Of a stretch of 64,000 bases of DNA, positions 13,501 to 28,500 are shown piece by piece. Under the pieces are notes generated by a model. That model was not told the DNA's origin, searched no databases, and saw only the letters and a list, made by a program, of their open reading frames with translations. Source of the stretch: Turritopsis dohrnii (lineage: Eukaryota > Cnidaria > Hydrozoa > Anthoathecata > Oceaniidae); contig BQMF02000229.1 in the NCBI GenBank assembly GCA_027922465.2, forward strand, positions 558,001-622,000. Direction: 5' to 3'. Positions within the stretch are counted from its first letter, which is position 1. Each line of letters starts with the position of its first letter. The translations under genes and the position numbers were made by a program.

Positions 13501-16500
13501 ATTTTACATTACTTTGGCTGCTATTAAATGAGTTAGGGATTCCAAGATTGAATACCATACATCACAGCTATCATCAAACATTGATTCAACAAATGCTTTC
13601 GATTCAAGCGTACAAGACCGCACGGTTTCGGTTCTGCCATGATAAAATAGTCTAGTGGTCCCCGATTCATAAGTTGACACTACTCTGAAAGGAAAATATA
13701 CGAATTAAACTTAATGTGGTTTTAAAAAGAGTTGAAAAACTGAAAAGATGGAAACTTTACACTTACAACAGAATAAGAAATAAAAATTACTTGAATAATT
13801 GAATGAACACAATGTCTTACCTTTTATGTAATGCATAGTAACCAAGTTGAATAGCAAGCTGGACCAAAGTATCAGGATGAATTTTGATTGACTTGCAATA
13901 TGTTTTACCAAAACCATCAATTGGTTTATCAAGAATGTTTAAAGATGCACACTGAAATATGAAAGAAAAATGAATACAAACAGAGATAGCGTATTTATGA
14001 ATCTCATACTTACAATAAAGTATAAATACCAATTGGCGATGTTTGACTTGAGTTTCTTTGATAGTATTCTTTACGTGATCATCAACTATAAACTGTAACT
14101 CAACAGGATTTGTCATATTTTGCTGGATGTCTTCTTCCTATGTAAACAAACCACGGTGAGAAGACAAGAGAGAAGAGAAACAAAAAACGCAAGAAATGAG
14201 AAACATTGGCCTACACTGGAACGAAATTCACATCCAAGAACAGAATTGTAAACATCACTCAAAATGTTGATTCCCACATTCCCATCTAAGTGGATATGCT
14301 ATAAACAAAAAAAACATACATAATAGAGATCTAACATTTTCTTTCCTGATATTTTCTTTCCTGATATTTTCTTTCCTGATATTTTCTTTCCTGATATTTT
14401 CACCATAAAGGTATCAAGCATGAATACATGCATAGAAAAGCCAACATTTAAAAAGCAGATATTTTGATTACCATCACTTTCTATCATAACTGTCTTTCAT
14501 AACTATCGATGCATTCTAGCTATAGACAGTTTATAAAGAGTATTACCGATATCAGGAATTTCTACAAAAATTTTTGTAAATGTTTGAAATGTTGGTAAAC
14601 GTGATTAAGAAAACCTTAGTGTTTTGAATGAATGAAATATCTCAATTACATTCCGTGCGCTAGAACTTACCAGAAAATCTTAAAATTTAATAAATTTTTT
14701 GAAGTTGTTCTCACTGCATTGACTGGCAGTTCTATGGAAATAGTTCGTAAATTCAGAATCTACACATATTTTTTTATAAGAAACCTGTTTATGGGAAACT
14801 AGATACAAAAAAGAGAAACAAGTAAAAAACCTTCAGCACTGAAAACGCAAAAAAATTTAAGAAACAGGCCTTTCATTGTTTTTTTTTTTTTTTACGGTAG
14901 CAGCGTAAGCGAATACCGTATTAAAACACCCCTTGAACTCCTACTACTACTACTACTACTCCGGCCGAAACGGCAGTTTTTAGCCTACCATTTAGAGTAT
15001 GCGAGTCCCCACTAAAAACTCAATATACATTCTAATGAACGAACGCAGCCTTTTGAATTTTCGAAGGTTTTCAATCACATACATTTAAAATACGTTTTCT
15101 TTGATATTTTATCACTTAATTGATGAAGGAATGGATATTAATCAAATAGGTCTACATAAAACTGGGACTTTTAGTTACTTTTATGGTACTGAATCAATGA
15201 ACTTTGGCACTTGAAAATAGATATGTTTTTCGTGTCAGTAAAGCACAGATCAGACTTTCTTATTACTTTCTACGTTTGTTAGCTATCTGTTCTGTCTTTG
15301 AACATCAAGGTTTTCAAAATCGAGTTAAAAAAAAGGTTATATATCTGTTTGAATTCATTTTCGGTTTCAAAAAATTATAATCCAAAACATACAATTTTTT
15401 TTGAAAAAACGCGTTTTTTTTTCTACATAAGCTCTTATAAAAAAAACGTACGTTACAAACAGCTCATGCATGTATAATTCTTTTGTCTTCTAATAAATTA
15501 AATTGCTGGTGTGTTGCGATTAGACTCTATTTACACGAGTTAGTAATTTTAAACATTATAATACCGTTTATGCCTGGTTTCCACCAGTAAGATATCTCAA
15601 GAAATAACGTTTACAGAACGTTTAAGAACTTTAAGTAAAATTTCAAATTTAAAAGTAATCTTGTGGCAAGTACTTTTGCTGCTACCGTTTTGCGCCATCT
15701 GGCTCTTGTTTTTTTTAATATGTGTTATTTAGTTTCTGATATACTCTGCAGAATTTTTTTAACTCTAAAACTCCCGATAACTCAAACTATTTTCCCGTCC
15801 CCTAAGAGTTTGAGTCTTCAAGAGTCTTAGAGTCTTAATTATAATTATATCACTTTGGTTGACGCACATCTTCAGAGGTAACTATTAATCCAGTTGATGA
15901 TGCAATGGCCGTGCAGGATTTGTCGTACCATCTGTTTGTACAATCACCAAGAATGGCATGCTCGGCTGACTGAAAAAAATACAGATGAATTCATCTAAGT
16001 ATTACAGTTACAAGAACAACATTAAGAAGAGATTTCTATCAATAGGAGATTTATTAACAGTGTACTACAAGGGAATTGGCATGAAGTGCCACCATTCCCT
16101 CAATATTCACGGCCTTTATTATTCCCGATATTAATATATGATATTCATGCTATCATTATTTTGGCCAATTGCAATGTTTGGTTATGTTAAACGTCTCCAG
16201 GGTAAAAAATAATGTTACTGGATTTTGTGTATCTGGGTATACAGTTTTACATTATGTTGTTATTCGTTTTATGTAAAACTTAACTTTCATCTTCTGGGCA
16301 TATGGTTTCGGTCAAAAGGCGAGAATATTAAGTGTTTCAATGATTCAATTTTGATGTTTGGTTCTCTCCAGGGGAACTTCTTTCTCTGCTGTTCAGCTCA
16401 CATTGATTACAAATTATTCCTGCACATATATTAATGTAACATCAACATAATAATATCAATATGATATTCATGCACTCATTAATCTTCACAAATAGGGATA

Positions 16501-19500
16501 TTTTGATAACAAACTGGTAGCTGTGTGATCCATCATAATATATGATTGACAGTGTTGGTCCCTAGATAGTGAGGTTTCAAATTTCATGTGATACCTTTTT
16601 AATTAGGTCTTATTTGTCACGTGACCTGACGTCAAAGTTTTTGGGCATACTGAAAAATGAATGAAAAAAAAGAGAAAGAATCAAAAATAAATAAAAAAAG
16701 TATTACAACCCATATATGAAATACCTTTATTCTATAGATGTTGGACAAAAAAAGGGGGTAAAAAATGACTTCATCTGTGAGGTCATTCAAAATTTAAAAA
16801 GTGGCCAAATTCAAAAGCAATTTTTTATCTGGTAGAAAATTTTCTAAAATAATGATGTCATGAAAATGTCTCAATTTTAGAATTTGCATAGGTTAGTGAT
16901 GTTGTTTTGTTTCTTAAAAAGTCAGGATGACATTTTGTGTTATTTAGAATGAACAGCATTTAAATCACTGGAAGGTAGTACATACAGGAAAAAGATGGAG
17001 AAGAAACGAGAAGGAAATCCCCATCATCGATTAAAACATTGCCACAAATAAAACTTCTGTGTTGTTTCAGAACATAGGAACAGAGATTTTGAGTTAAGCT
17101 AGGTAAGAGGAATAAAAGTAGTAAATGCTAAGTTTTCATTGATTTCTCATGGTGTATTTGTATTACATGTATGTGAGTACCTTAAGGGAAGAAATTGTTT
17201 GCGGAATAAATTTATACAAAACTTTTTTTTGCGGAATTTATTTTTGTGGATTTCGATCAAATCCTCAAAAATGAATAAATATTGGTCATCTGCAAAAATA
17301 AATTCTCGAGACTTTTCATCCGCAAAGATTTACTCTGCAAAATTTTCGAAATTTTTCACCCATAAAGAATTGATTTTTCACTTTGCTTTGCATGTAATTG
17401 AAAGTCTTGTCTTCACAAAACTTTGAAAAATGATAAAGGAAAGAAGTCGAGGTTATTGAACATCTAAGAGCTTATTTATTACTCATCGTCAATAAACAAT
17501 CAAGCAGTACAAACATAAGACCCAGCCACATTATCTATTTGTTACAGCTTAGTATTCTATTTTGATATTATAGCTGGTGAAAAATAGATGTTATTCCAGA
17601 AATCTGCTCTTTCCATTCCAACTAAAGTTTGTATATACACCCAGGCACTGAATTAGGTGTTTCCCTACTTTCGATTTTATTAAATTTCTTGCATCCGCAA
17701 AAATTAATTTCGCAAAATCTCTTTTGAAGTCGTCATCCACAAAAATTCATTCCGCAAAATATGGCATTTTTGGGTCATTTATCCGCAAAAATATATTCCG
17801 CAAACAATTTCTTCCCTTAAGGTAGTTTAGATATAACCTATAAACACAACCTTCATAAGGAAAACATTACGTCAAACCTACATCTTGTAATCCATATGTC
17901 TCAATATCGTCGAAACCAAAACTTATAATTGCTTCATTGATAACATTGACATTAATTTTATTTTGACGGTCCAACATGCACATGTGTTTGTACATCTAAA
18001 AATAAAATGTGGCAATAAAAAAGAACCATAATGAATTTAGTGGTAAAACATGTACCACTCTGTGATTAACACGATTAGATTGTAAATTCTGACAATAACT
18101 ACAACAACAACTGATCTAAATATCCCACAATGCAAATCACCTTGAACCAGGTATCACGATCAGCAGCTGTTAAACTTCCAACTGACACACCGTCACCTTT
18201 CTGATCGCAAATATCCTTGATCTTAAGAAGTTGCCTACAATCAGAGATAACAATGTCTATGGTTTCACACATTGAATATATATCTATATACTATATAGAC
18301 CAGATGTACACCAAAAGGTTATAGACCAGATATATATAAGTGTTCAAAAAAACAAAACAACTACATTATGTAAAAATGTGAACATACTGTGAACGTAAGA
18401 ATACAGGTACACTTAATCAGGGTAGGGTTGTTCCACAGGCAGGTTTATTTTCACATTTTACACAAGACACCCATAATGGGTTTCAAGATTTTAGTTTTCA
18501 AATTATTGACGCATCAAAAACCGAGAATCAACTTCGAGAAAGAGTCTTTTTGGCAGTATAAACTAAAAACATTTTTACCGCAGGCACTTAATGACTGCAA
18601 TGTACCTACGTAATTTTTGTGTATCTTATTATAGACTAGCACTTCCTCCGGGGTTTTTTTTTACGCACTTTTTGTGTATATCGCATTTTAGGTGTCTGCA
18701 CTTCAGCTTTTTTAGCGTAAGGAGCTAGTCTATTCCAAACTTTTTTTGTTTTTTTTTTGTTTTCTGGTTTATTTGGTGGTTTTATTCAGTTGAGACATTT
18801 GTAAGTAATTATTGTATTTTTTAGCTTCTCGTCTTATTTTTTGCAATATTTTACTTATTGTTAGTAATGCTGTGCACAAACTGCTTTTAAGTTTTAATCA
18901 CTTCGTGTCCTGTGTGTATTCTGTTTTTGCTTGCAAACATGTTTGTTTCAGTGGCTGATTCTAATTCCCCGTTGTACATAATGCAGTTTGTTATTGGATT
19001 GCATAATAAAGAATACAAAAAAATCATAGACATAACACAAACAGTTCTTATGTACTGTGGTTCTACCACACATGAAAAAGAAGTAAGGATTTTCAAAAAA
19101 AAAAGGATGTCTATTTTACTCTTTTAAATTTAGACAAAGTTCTTATAAATCCCTGAAATGATTTCCTTTAGTTTGATTCATGAAAATTTTGAGACATTTC
19201 GAAATCATTGGAGAGGAATTCAATGGATGATTCTAACTATATTATTTTTTTTTTAATTTATTTTACCGAGGATAGAATTGCAGTGAACTCACTGATGTGG
19301 GCCTCCACCAGAAATGCATACCTCAGATTTTAAGGCAGAAAACTTGTACAACTTGTCCAAAGCTTGATTGTGGTCTTATGTAACTTTTGGAACTCTTTTT
19401 TTTGGTATCATTCAAATCACACACAATTTCATACAGCTTTCTGCTGCATACATTATCATTATCATTCTATAAGTGATCATATTACATTAGCATTTTACAG

Positions 19501-22500
19501 TGCTGGGATTTGAACCACTGTCACCCTTGTATTACAAATCCACTGTCTTACCAAGTGAGCTATACACCCCCCAATAAACTAATAAACTAACTTTACATAC
19601 CGTTCTATATTCTGTGGTGTTAGGATGTTATCATTAGCGTCAAAAACTTTTAATTTAAATATTCTGCCTTTCATCAAAACAACAATATGTCTAATATTAG
19701 CCACAACTTCTACTGTTCCATCTAAAATTAGAAAGAAAAGAAAACTTTCAGTTTGCCTTGATACTTTATCAGTGAGAAAATAAATTTATTGTCACGTTCA
19801 TCTATGGTAGCATGTTAAGCAAAATTCTTTCATTTTCACTTTCATTTCAAGACAAAAAACATTTCTGCAGCACAAAAAACTACATAAAGAAAACCAAAGT
19901 TTGATGTTCCTTAATTTCTTATTATGGTTTTATATTCTTGTCAATAATGCAAGGTTGGGATTTTACTAAAACCATATAGTAGTGTTTTTAAAAATAATAT
20001 GGAATATTGTGACATATTTTCAGGAATAATCCGTAATATCAATCATATGTATATAACAATAAGTTACATATTTGTGTTTTTCCCTCGAAACTAGATATAC
20101 TTCTACATACCATCTTTGGGCAGTAAATGAACATGGTGCACTTGTGTATCTCTCTTTTCTCCTGGTATTCTGCCAGCACAATACATGTTTGCATGCTGAC
20201 ACATATCCATCAAATTATTCTTATTAAGCTTCTGAATCGGAATTTCTTGCCTAATAATAAAGTAAAAAAACATGATTCTTTTTCTTCCTCACTCTTTATC
20301 ACATTAAGAAATCGTAATTTTCATAATTATATACCCTATTCCCCCGCATATAAGCCCACCCTGTTTAAAAGCCCATGGGCTTGTACCCGGGTATAGCCCA
20401 CTGGACCTTTATCCGGCAGACTTTTTCAATTAAGAGTTTAGGGGTAAAAAGTAAAGATAGATGCATTCAAACAACTTTTTCACTTTCACAGATATCTTTA
20501 ATTGCATGTTCCACCTTTTTTAGATAAGTTTTTTGTCCTTTAATGGCATATTACCTCTAAACCATTACCTGTTTTGTTTTGTCTTTTTCCACACACATTA
20601 GCTCACATTTTAAAAAAATGATTTGCCTCGTTCATTTACCCAACCTTATCATCGCTGTTTTGAGTATAAAAATATATAGGCCCATGGGCTGTTATACAGG
20701 AGTGTTTTTTTTTTTTCAAATTAAAAGTTCAAAAATCGGCAAAAATTCAGATAAAAGCCCATGGGCTTATATGCGGGAGAATAGGGTAAATGATAATGAA
20801 TTAGGTATTTGAAACAAAACACTGAAAATATTCATAATACATAAGTGGTACCTAATAGTTTTAAGATAACCTCTCAGATAATAATAAATCCATAAAGAGG
20901 CTCTTTGATATTGTGATCCAACAACGGGTTTCTCACAAGGGCGCAATGGTTCCACACCTCCAGCAATATTGCTAACAACAGGTAAAGGACCTCTGTGATC
21001 CAAGTAGGAGTCATACCAATAATCTTGCAACTAGAAATTCATATTGAAAAGTGTTAATCAATTTTCCTAAAGCATCAACAGATTTCATATTATATTAATT
21101 TATTTGTTGAATTTATTGGACTTGGTTCATTTCATTTTTGACCTGGAGGACCTGTCTTGCAAAACAACAATTCTTATCAACAAATTTGCTGCTTTTGTAA
21201 GGAGTCCTTAGAACAAATTCAAAAAATCTGAAGGATTTTCAAAGTAATGAACCAAATGCTCTTAAGAATCAATGACTTGTACCACGTACAGATAGGTGCC
21301 TCGCTAAATACAAGTGATTTTTTAAAATGTCCTCACACAATAATAGGTTAAGTCTGTTATTATTTTTTTTAAACAGCCCTTCATAACAAGAAAATTTCCT
21401 GGCAACTTAGAGGGGCAGCTACTATGTTTTAATACCAGAATTACTCTTTACACATTTCAGCTGCTTGGTTGTTTCATTCTTTTTATCTTTCTCAGAAAAA
21501 GATTCAACTTCTTATTGGCAAAAAACAGACATTACTTTTACCAAGAAGATTGTAAGTCATCAAGAATAAGCTTGGAAAATAATTTAATTCAAAAATAAAA
21601 TGAAAATCAAACGATAAAAATGAAAATAAGTAAAGTAAGAAACATATTATTGATTACCCAATTCCTTGTTGATTGTGCATAGTCTTCTAACTTTTTTTGA
21701 AGTTCTTTTCCTGGACCAGTTTTAAATAAGTTAACATGAAACTCAGTTTGGAAATATTCATCTTGACTAAGAAATGGTTTCACTAAAAATATTAATTTTA
21801 CAGAAATTATTATTGATAAATACTGAACGTAACAATTAATAACAACAGACACCAGTCAGAAAAATTAAGTTGAAAAAAAAACAACAATATCTTTTGAGAC
21901 ACATATTTGATATTGTGACTAGCTTTCATTTAAGCAAGATCTTAAAGATCTTTCCTTCTTGAGGCTCTTAATAACCTTGCCTGCAAAAAAATGTAGTTAT
22001 ACTTAAAGCGGACAAGGGAAATACTGTCATAGTTCTAGATGGAGATGCTTATAACAAGAGTGTTCAATCTATTCTTAATGACACTTCAAATTTTTGTAAT
22101 TAAACATCCCAGAAGGAAAAGATCTTAACTACATCATTAATTTAGAGAATAACCTCAAAAATTCTTATAAGGATTTACTTAACAAAGGAATTATAACTAA
22201 TGATGCATACAAAAAACTCTGTCCATCAGGTTCCAGACTTGATATTTTATATGGCTTACCTGAAGTACATAAACCATGTAAAAATGGTGTACCATTTTTG
22301 AAGGAAAACACTGATTATTATATGGCAAGCTTTCATGTTACTTCCTTATTCACTAATATTCCCAATGATATATATATTTCACTAGATGTCTAACTCCCGT
22401 AAAAACGCTATCAAAAGAGTGAGGCAAAAAAAAAAATTAGCAGCCATTATAAATAGTGGCAAAAAATGTAAACAGTGTGCAGTGTAATGGGCGAAAAAGT

Positions 22501-25500
22501 GAAAGAATTAGCAATAACATGAGTTATGATCTTGTATGTTTATTTATTTTGATGAAAAAATAGTTATTGAACTTAATACGAACTACGATTATAAAAACAA
22601 AAGGCAATAAGTTTGTAAATTATGCAGCTGTCATTATTTCCATGTCTATATTATATCTAAACAATTAAACTACCTTTAGAAATATAACAAACACAGTATC
22701 ATTTTTTATATTTGGCTGTTTCAATGTCTTTTGTAGGTTCCTTCTAGAAGAAACTGATGTGTATATAAATGTTTTTGGCTGACTTCAGCATATGGCATGT
22801 CAGGCATAAAAACAAGCTCTCATCTTCAAAATCAAAATTGCATTTTTATTGATGACAAATCTGATACTATTTGTCAAAATGTGCCCCTGTTCCATCACAT
22901 GTGATGCTGTGCCTATCAGATTACTGATTACTGAATACTAATTTGTATAAACCTCTTTTGCAAGTGAATATAAAGTTATGATGGTGGTTCAAAATTTACA
23001 AAACCCTTGGATGCGTGTTTCCTGTGGTTCACTATGACAATGTTGTGATTAGCCCAACATACATAATTAAATCTGACGATCTTTAGTTCCCAGTATCGAT
23101 TTGCAGAATGAAAAGATATGGTAACAACAAATCAAGATTGGTCATAATTTCCAATGGGGAAAGTAGTAGATTCACATTTTGTCAATTATTGGTTGTTTGT
23201 TTGAGGACTATGTTAAGAAGATTGAAATAATTCCCAACGAGAAGCTGCTGTGTTGAAATATTAACATAAATGCATGTGATGAAATTTTCCATGTGTCCAC
23301 CTTTTTGGCTGACTTCAGCATATGGCATGTCAGGCATAAAAACAAGCTCTCATCTTCAAATTCACTTTCGTTTTCACTCTTGCCACTGTTTATAATGGCT
23401 GCCAATATTTTTTTTGGCCTCACTACGGGAATTGTAGTTGGACATCTAGCGCTTCGCTTATATATATCATTGAATATTCCACTGGATGAAACCATAGAAA
23501 TCTGTACTAATGAATTGTTTCCTGAACCCAATAGGAATTTTAATAGGTTCAGTAGAGAAGAATTTTGCAACATTTTACATCTTGCTACCACTGAATCAAA
23601 CAAGTTGATAGTGTAGCAATGGGTCCACCATTAGGACCAACATTAGCTTATGCTTTTATGTGTTATTTTGAACAACAGTGGATAAAAAATTTCCCCGAAG
23701 ATATCAAACCGGTAGACATGTAGACGATAATCGTTTTTTATTTTATTCTGTGGATAAAGTTCAACCTTTCTTGTCATACATTAATTCTAAACATAACAAT
23801 ATTATTTTTACTGTTGAAAAGGAAACTGATAATGTTCTTTCTTTTTTTGATGTTAATATAACTCAAGATAACAGTCATTTTGTTACTAGTGTTTATCGCA
23901 AACCTACGTTTAGTGGCGTGTTCTCCAATGTTCACAGTTTTACACGAGAACATTTTAAACACGGTCTGGATTACTCACTCTTGTTTTGTAAATTTCACAT
24001 TGGCTCTAGTTGGAATCTTTTCTTTATAGAGAGGTTGGTAAACTCAAGTCCATTCCTCGTAAAAATAACTATCCTAGAAATGTTATCAATTATTTTTGAT
24101 TGATACCTGTTTGTAAAAAGGACATGTTCATTTCTTTACCATTTTCAGGTAAATTATCTTTAGAACGTCCCAGTCACTTATCTGAAATTTTCAAGGAAAA
24201 CTTACATCATTATAATTTACGCATAGCTTTTAAGTTGTCTAACCGTATCAATACTTTTTTCAATTTAAGGATAAAATCCCCAAGTTTTTAAGATCAGGTC
24301 TCGTTTATAGTTTTAAGTGTTCTGGCTACAACGCCAGATATTACAGCAAGACCTAACGCCACTGTAAAGGTAGAGCCTGTGAACAACTAGGAATTTCTCA
24401 TCTTATGGGCAAGAACGTCAAGGCTAGCTTGTACAATACAACCATTAAGGACATTTCTTAGTTTGCATAACTCTCCATTAACTGACGACTTCTCCATTCT
24501 TTTAGTTCTGAAAATAACAATCAGATTAACTGTGATGGAGATAAATCGTGATAAACCTTCTCTCAATAGGGTCATCCAATCAGAATTATTCTAGTGTTTC
24601 TAATTTGACACAGTATTGTAACTTATATTTAAACTAAAAGGTGTAAAAAAAATTAATAGTAGCAGTGGCAAATCCAGAGGGTTTTTGACAATGTTGAACC
24701 GTTATGGGTGCCCAAAAAATGTGCCCAAAAAGTTTAAGTTAAAGGGCTTTTAAGGGTTTGTTTGCTAATTTAAGGTTATTTAAAGTGTGGTGTTAAAGTT
24801 ATCCAACGACAAATAAAGAGATAAAAGCTCTCAAGGGAATTAATATCGAAGATTATCTCTCTAAAAATAAAAATAGAGAGTGGAGCACATTGATTATTTT
24901 TGCTTGATAAAATTCGTAAATTTCACCTGTTTGACACTAAACCATGCATTCAGTATATATAAGAAAACGTTATGCTCAAAAAACGTCTGGATTCGGCACT
25001 GAGTAGACATAAGTATAGAAGCTAGTCACAATTTCACATAGCATTTAAAATATATTATAATTAGCATTTAAATTATCTACCAAGATGTGACGTTCCAGGG
25101 GATTTTGATAACAAACGATATTAACGTTAGTAACGAAAATATCGTTAATAAAACAATAGAACTAAAACGATAATATCATTAATAATTATCATGGATTTAT
25201 TATAGTTAATAACACTATTATCGTCAATATCGCAATTATCATAAGAAAATAACTATATTTTCGATATTTACGTAAATAACTTAAAGGGAAATTAAGCCTT
25301 AAAATTTCTTTTCTGATTTTGAGTATATATGAAATACTTTATGTACAAAAGGTATTCAAATGAAAAAATAGCTAAAAAAACAACTAAGTTGAATCGCCAT
25401 TACAGCTTTCGTTTCATGACATCACAGAGCGAATTTCATTTGCAGAAACATCAGACGTAGGCAGCACATGATGGCATGTTTTTTACGCCTATGTTCTAAA

Positions 25501-28500
25501 GATATGAAAAACGGTGGAAACACAACATAAACATGAAGAGATCACGCTGTGACGTCAAAAATTCCATTGCAGAGCAAGCAATGGCGTCCGTTGTTAAACA
25601 CTAAATAACGAAAAACTGAGTATAATTATTATTTAAGATAATTTTTAATGATCACAAAAGATTAATGAGACCTTTCTGCAGCTAATATAAAAAGTTTTTG
25701 ATAAAGGCTTAATTTCCCTTTAAGTATATGTACTATTAAACATGTGATGTTTTATTTGTGACAAGGAAACCATTTCGCATATATTTATCTTTCTTATGCT
25801 TGATTACGGGTTAAGAAATTCAAGTTTTTTAGAATTACCCTCAAGTAAAGTTTTGGAGCCCTGTGTAAACACAACTTTCAGACAACCTTTCACATAAACT
25901 TCATGAAAAACTGAAGGAAGTCAGGTACTATATATTTGATTTAAACGAAGATGAGTATTTCAAAGGAGAACTTTTGCAACTCGTCAAGCAGATGTTAAAA
26001 TGTTTTCATTTGCCCCTTCCTACCAGATTTCTCCATGAGGCGAGCACATTTTTTGCTGGCGCACGAACACACGCTGACAAATCATGATTTGTTAGGTTTG
26101 CCAGCGCATGATAACACGCTGGCGAAACTCATATTCCAACCCATTTTTAAACTTGACCTTAGTTGTTATAAAGATATTTTTTTCTTTTGTTAAAATTACT
26201 TCACAACAATATTTGACAGTGTGATGGAGTGCTTGAATTATTTTTCCTTCTTCTAGCGTTTTTGTTGTTTCCACAACATGCACCTGTGTGATTACATCAG
26301 TTTATTTTTCATTTCTTTAATCAAGCATGGAAATTTGTTGCGTCATGAGAAACGAATTATCATTACTGTTGTTTAACATTTTCGGAAACGACGGAACCTA
26401 AAATCGTTTCAGCAGATTTACATTTACGGCAACAATTGGTAACGACTGTAACGTTAGCAAAATAAAACAAGATTGTAAAGGGAGCTGGAAAACTAAGATG
26501 CTTTTTAATTTCATTGAATAACACGAAAACGAGTCCTGCTAGTACCACTTATGTTTTTATATTCTTTCGTTAGGAGAACAAATGCATTCGTATAGCGAAG
26601 GAAATTTCAAAATTACCTTAGCAATGGTGGTCGTTCTCCCTAGCAACAGCAAATTGGTGAATAATAACTTAATATACCTATGCTATCCTTCATTGTCAAT
26701 TGAGCATGAAAACTAATATAATAAGTTGGGCATGTTCTAGTTCATATAAATGGTTGAGTATGTTTTCACATGCGTGATTAATAGAGCATCTTAACTAGGC
26801 TCTAGGAGCGTTAGCGCCTCATAATGAGAAGACTGACGACACGGTAACGATAACGATCGTTTCCGCCAAATTTCCATGCCTGTTTAACGTTACACAAACT
26901 GTGAATTGGGAATTCGAATATAATCACGCGAGCTCATTACAGGACTCAATATTTCCCTTGGCTGGTACTTAGCTTGAAAATGGAATCCTACTCACAAGAA
27001 ATGCAAAATAAATTAAGTTTTAGTTGAAAACGAGGCCAATTAAAGAACAAGACCGAATTGTTTAGGTTCATTTTCGGAAAACGCACATGAATCTTCCTTA
27101 TCTTTGATACCACGTTTTCTTTGTTGGTGGATCTTCCTCTACTACAAAATTGTAAAAAGCAATGTTCTAGAAATTAAAATTAAAAGATGTGTACTCGGGA
27201 TCAAAAAACTATTAATTACTGTTTTAAGCGCTGTTCCCTAAACCAACAGGATTTTGAATTAGTTGAGATCACCATGTTTTAACAAAAACATAACTGCGCT
27301 GGCAAATTAGTCCGAGGAGGTATCGCCAGCGCATTTGCACGTGCTGGCACGAATTTCTTCATGGAGAAGACTGTCCTACATACATCCTTCATCCCAATAT
27401 TCAACCTGAAAACGTTATCGATGAAGATAGAAGTCAATCACTGAAAACGTTACAATCAATTTAATTAAGGGTACATCTCCACCCAGTGCAAGTGAAATGT
27501 CTTTCGAAAGAATAATAATAAAGGTTTTGCTATCGAAATTTGAATGTAACATGTCTTTAATAATATAAAAGTTTTCACCCAAGAGCTTATAGAATGGCAA
27601 TCCTGTCAAACAAAAGAATTATAGCAGCCGTTTCTACTTGTGGTTGCCTTCGAACTAACTTCTGTATCTTTAATCTCTAACTGAATATAAGAACCAGGTA
27701 ATTAAGTTCAATTAAAAACACAAACGGGTGCTACCAGTAAAAGTACATTTTGAAATAATACATTATAATACCAAATCTAATAAGTATTTATTTGAGTATT
27801 TTAAAGTGGCTTTTCAGATTTGTGCTGAAGGTACAACAAATGAAATAAAATGCTTTTTCGAAAACTTTTTATTTCTAGAAAAGAAAATAAAATATATATA
27901 AAAAGAAATATAAAAATATAAAAAGAAATATATCCGCTTGTCTGTTCAGTCATAATTGAATGAATCAGAGTTTATCATGTCATGAACAAGCGGGTTTGCT
28001 TTGAATTTATTGCTATTTGGCGAAATAATAATTAGATCACGATTATGTCAGAACTTCATCATAAAACGACACATAGGTATGTGAAATATATAAACAAACG
28101 ACTCGAACTAAACCTTTGAACGATAATAACAGTAATCTATGATCTTAGGATATTTACGATATTAACGATATTAAACTACGTTAATCTAATAATTCCATTA
28201 CGAAATTAACGTAAATAATGATATTAACGTTAATATCGTTTGTTATCAAAATCCCCTGGAACGTCACATATATGTGAAAATCACTATTGAATTACTTGTT
28301 ATCGAGAAACGAACCACAATAATGTCACTTATCAGAAAGTCATTTTTCAATGGTGCAGTCCTGTTATTTACACAAGCTTAAGAAAGGGACATATATTATC
28401 TTTTTCTTCCTTGCTGTGTTGTATTTTTTGCTGTCTGCAATGTTGCATGCAAAGGCGTATTCAAGGTCAGTCACAAAAAGTGGAGGAGTCCAACAATACA

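Noticed and set aside
14299..14487. Peptide with four SGKKI repeats on the minus strand
   Set aside because: It is the 15-bp tandem repeat read in frame, inside a CROT intron. It is not a CRISPR or coding repeat because the units abut with no spacers.
23293..23616. A 107-codon frame running from the MITE into the RT
   Set aside because: Its first half is MITE sequence and only the part after 23473 is RT. The join was made by the insertion.
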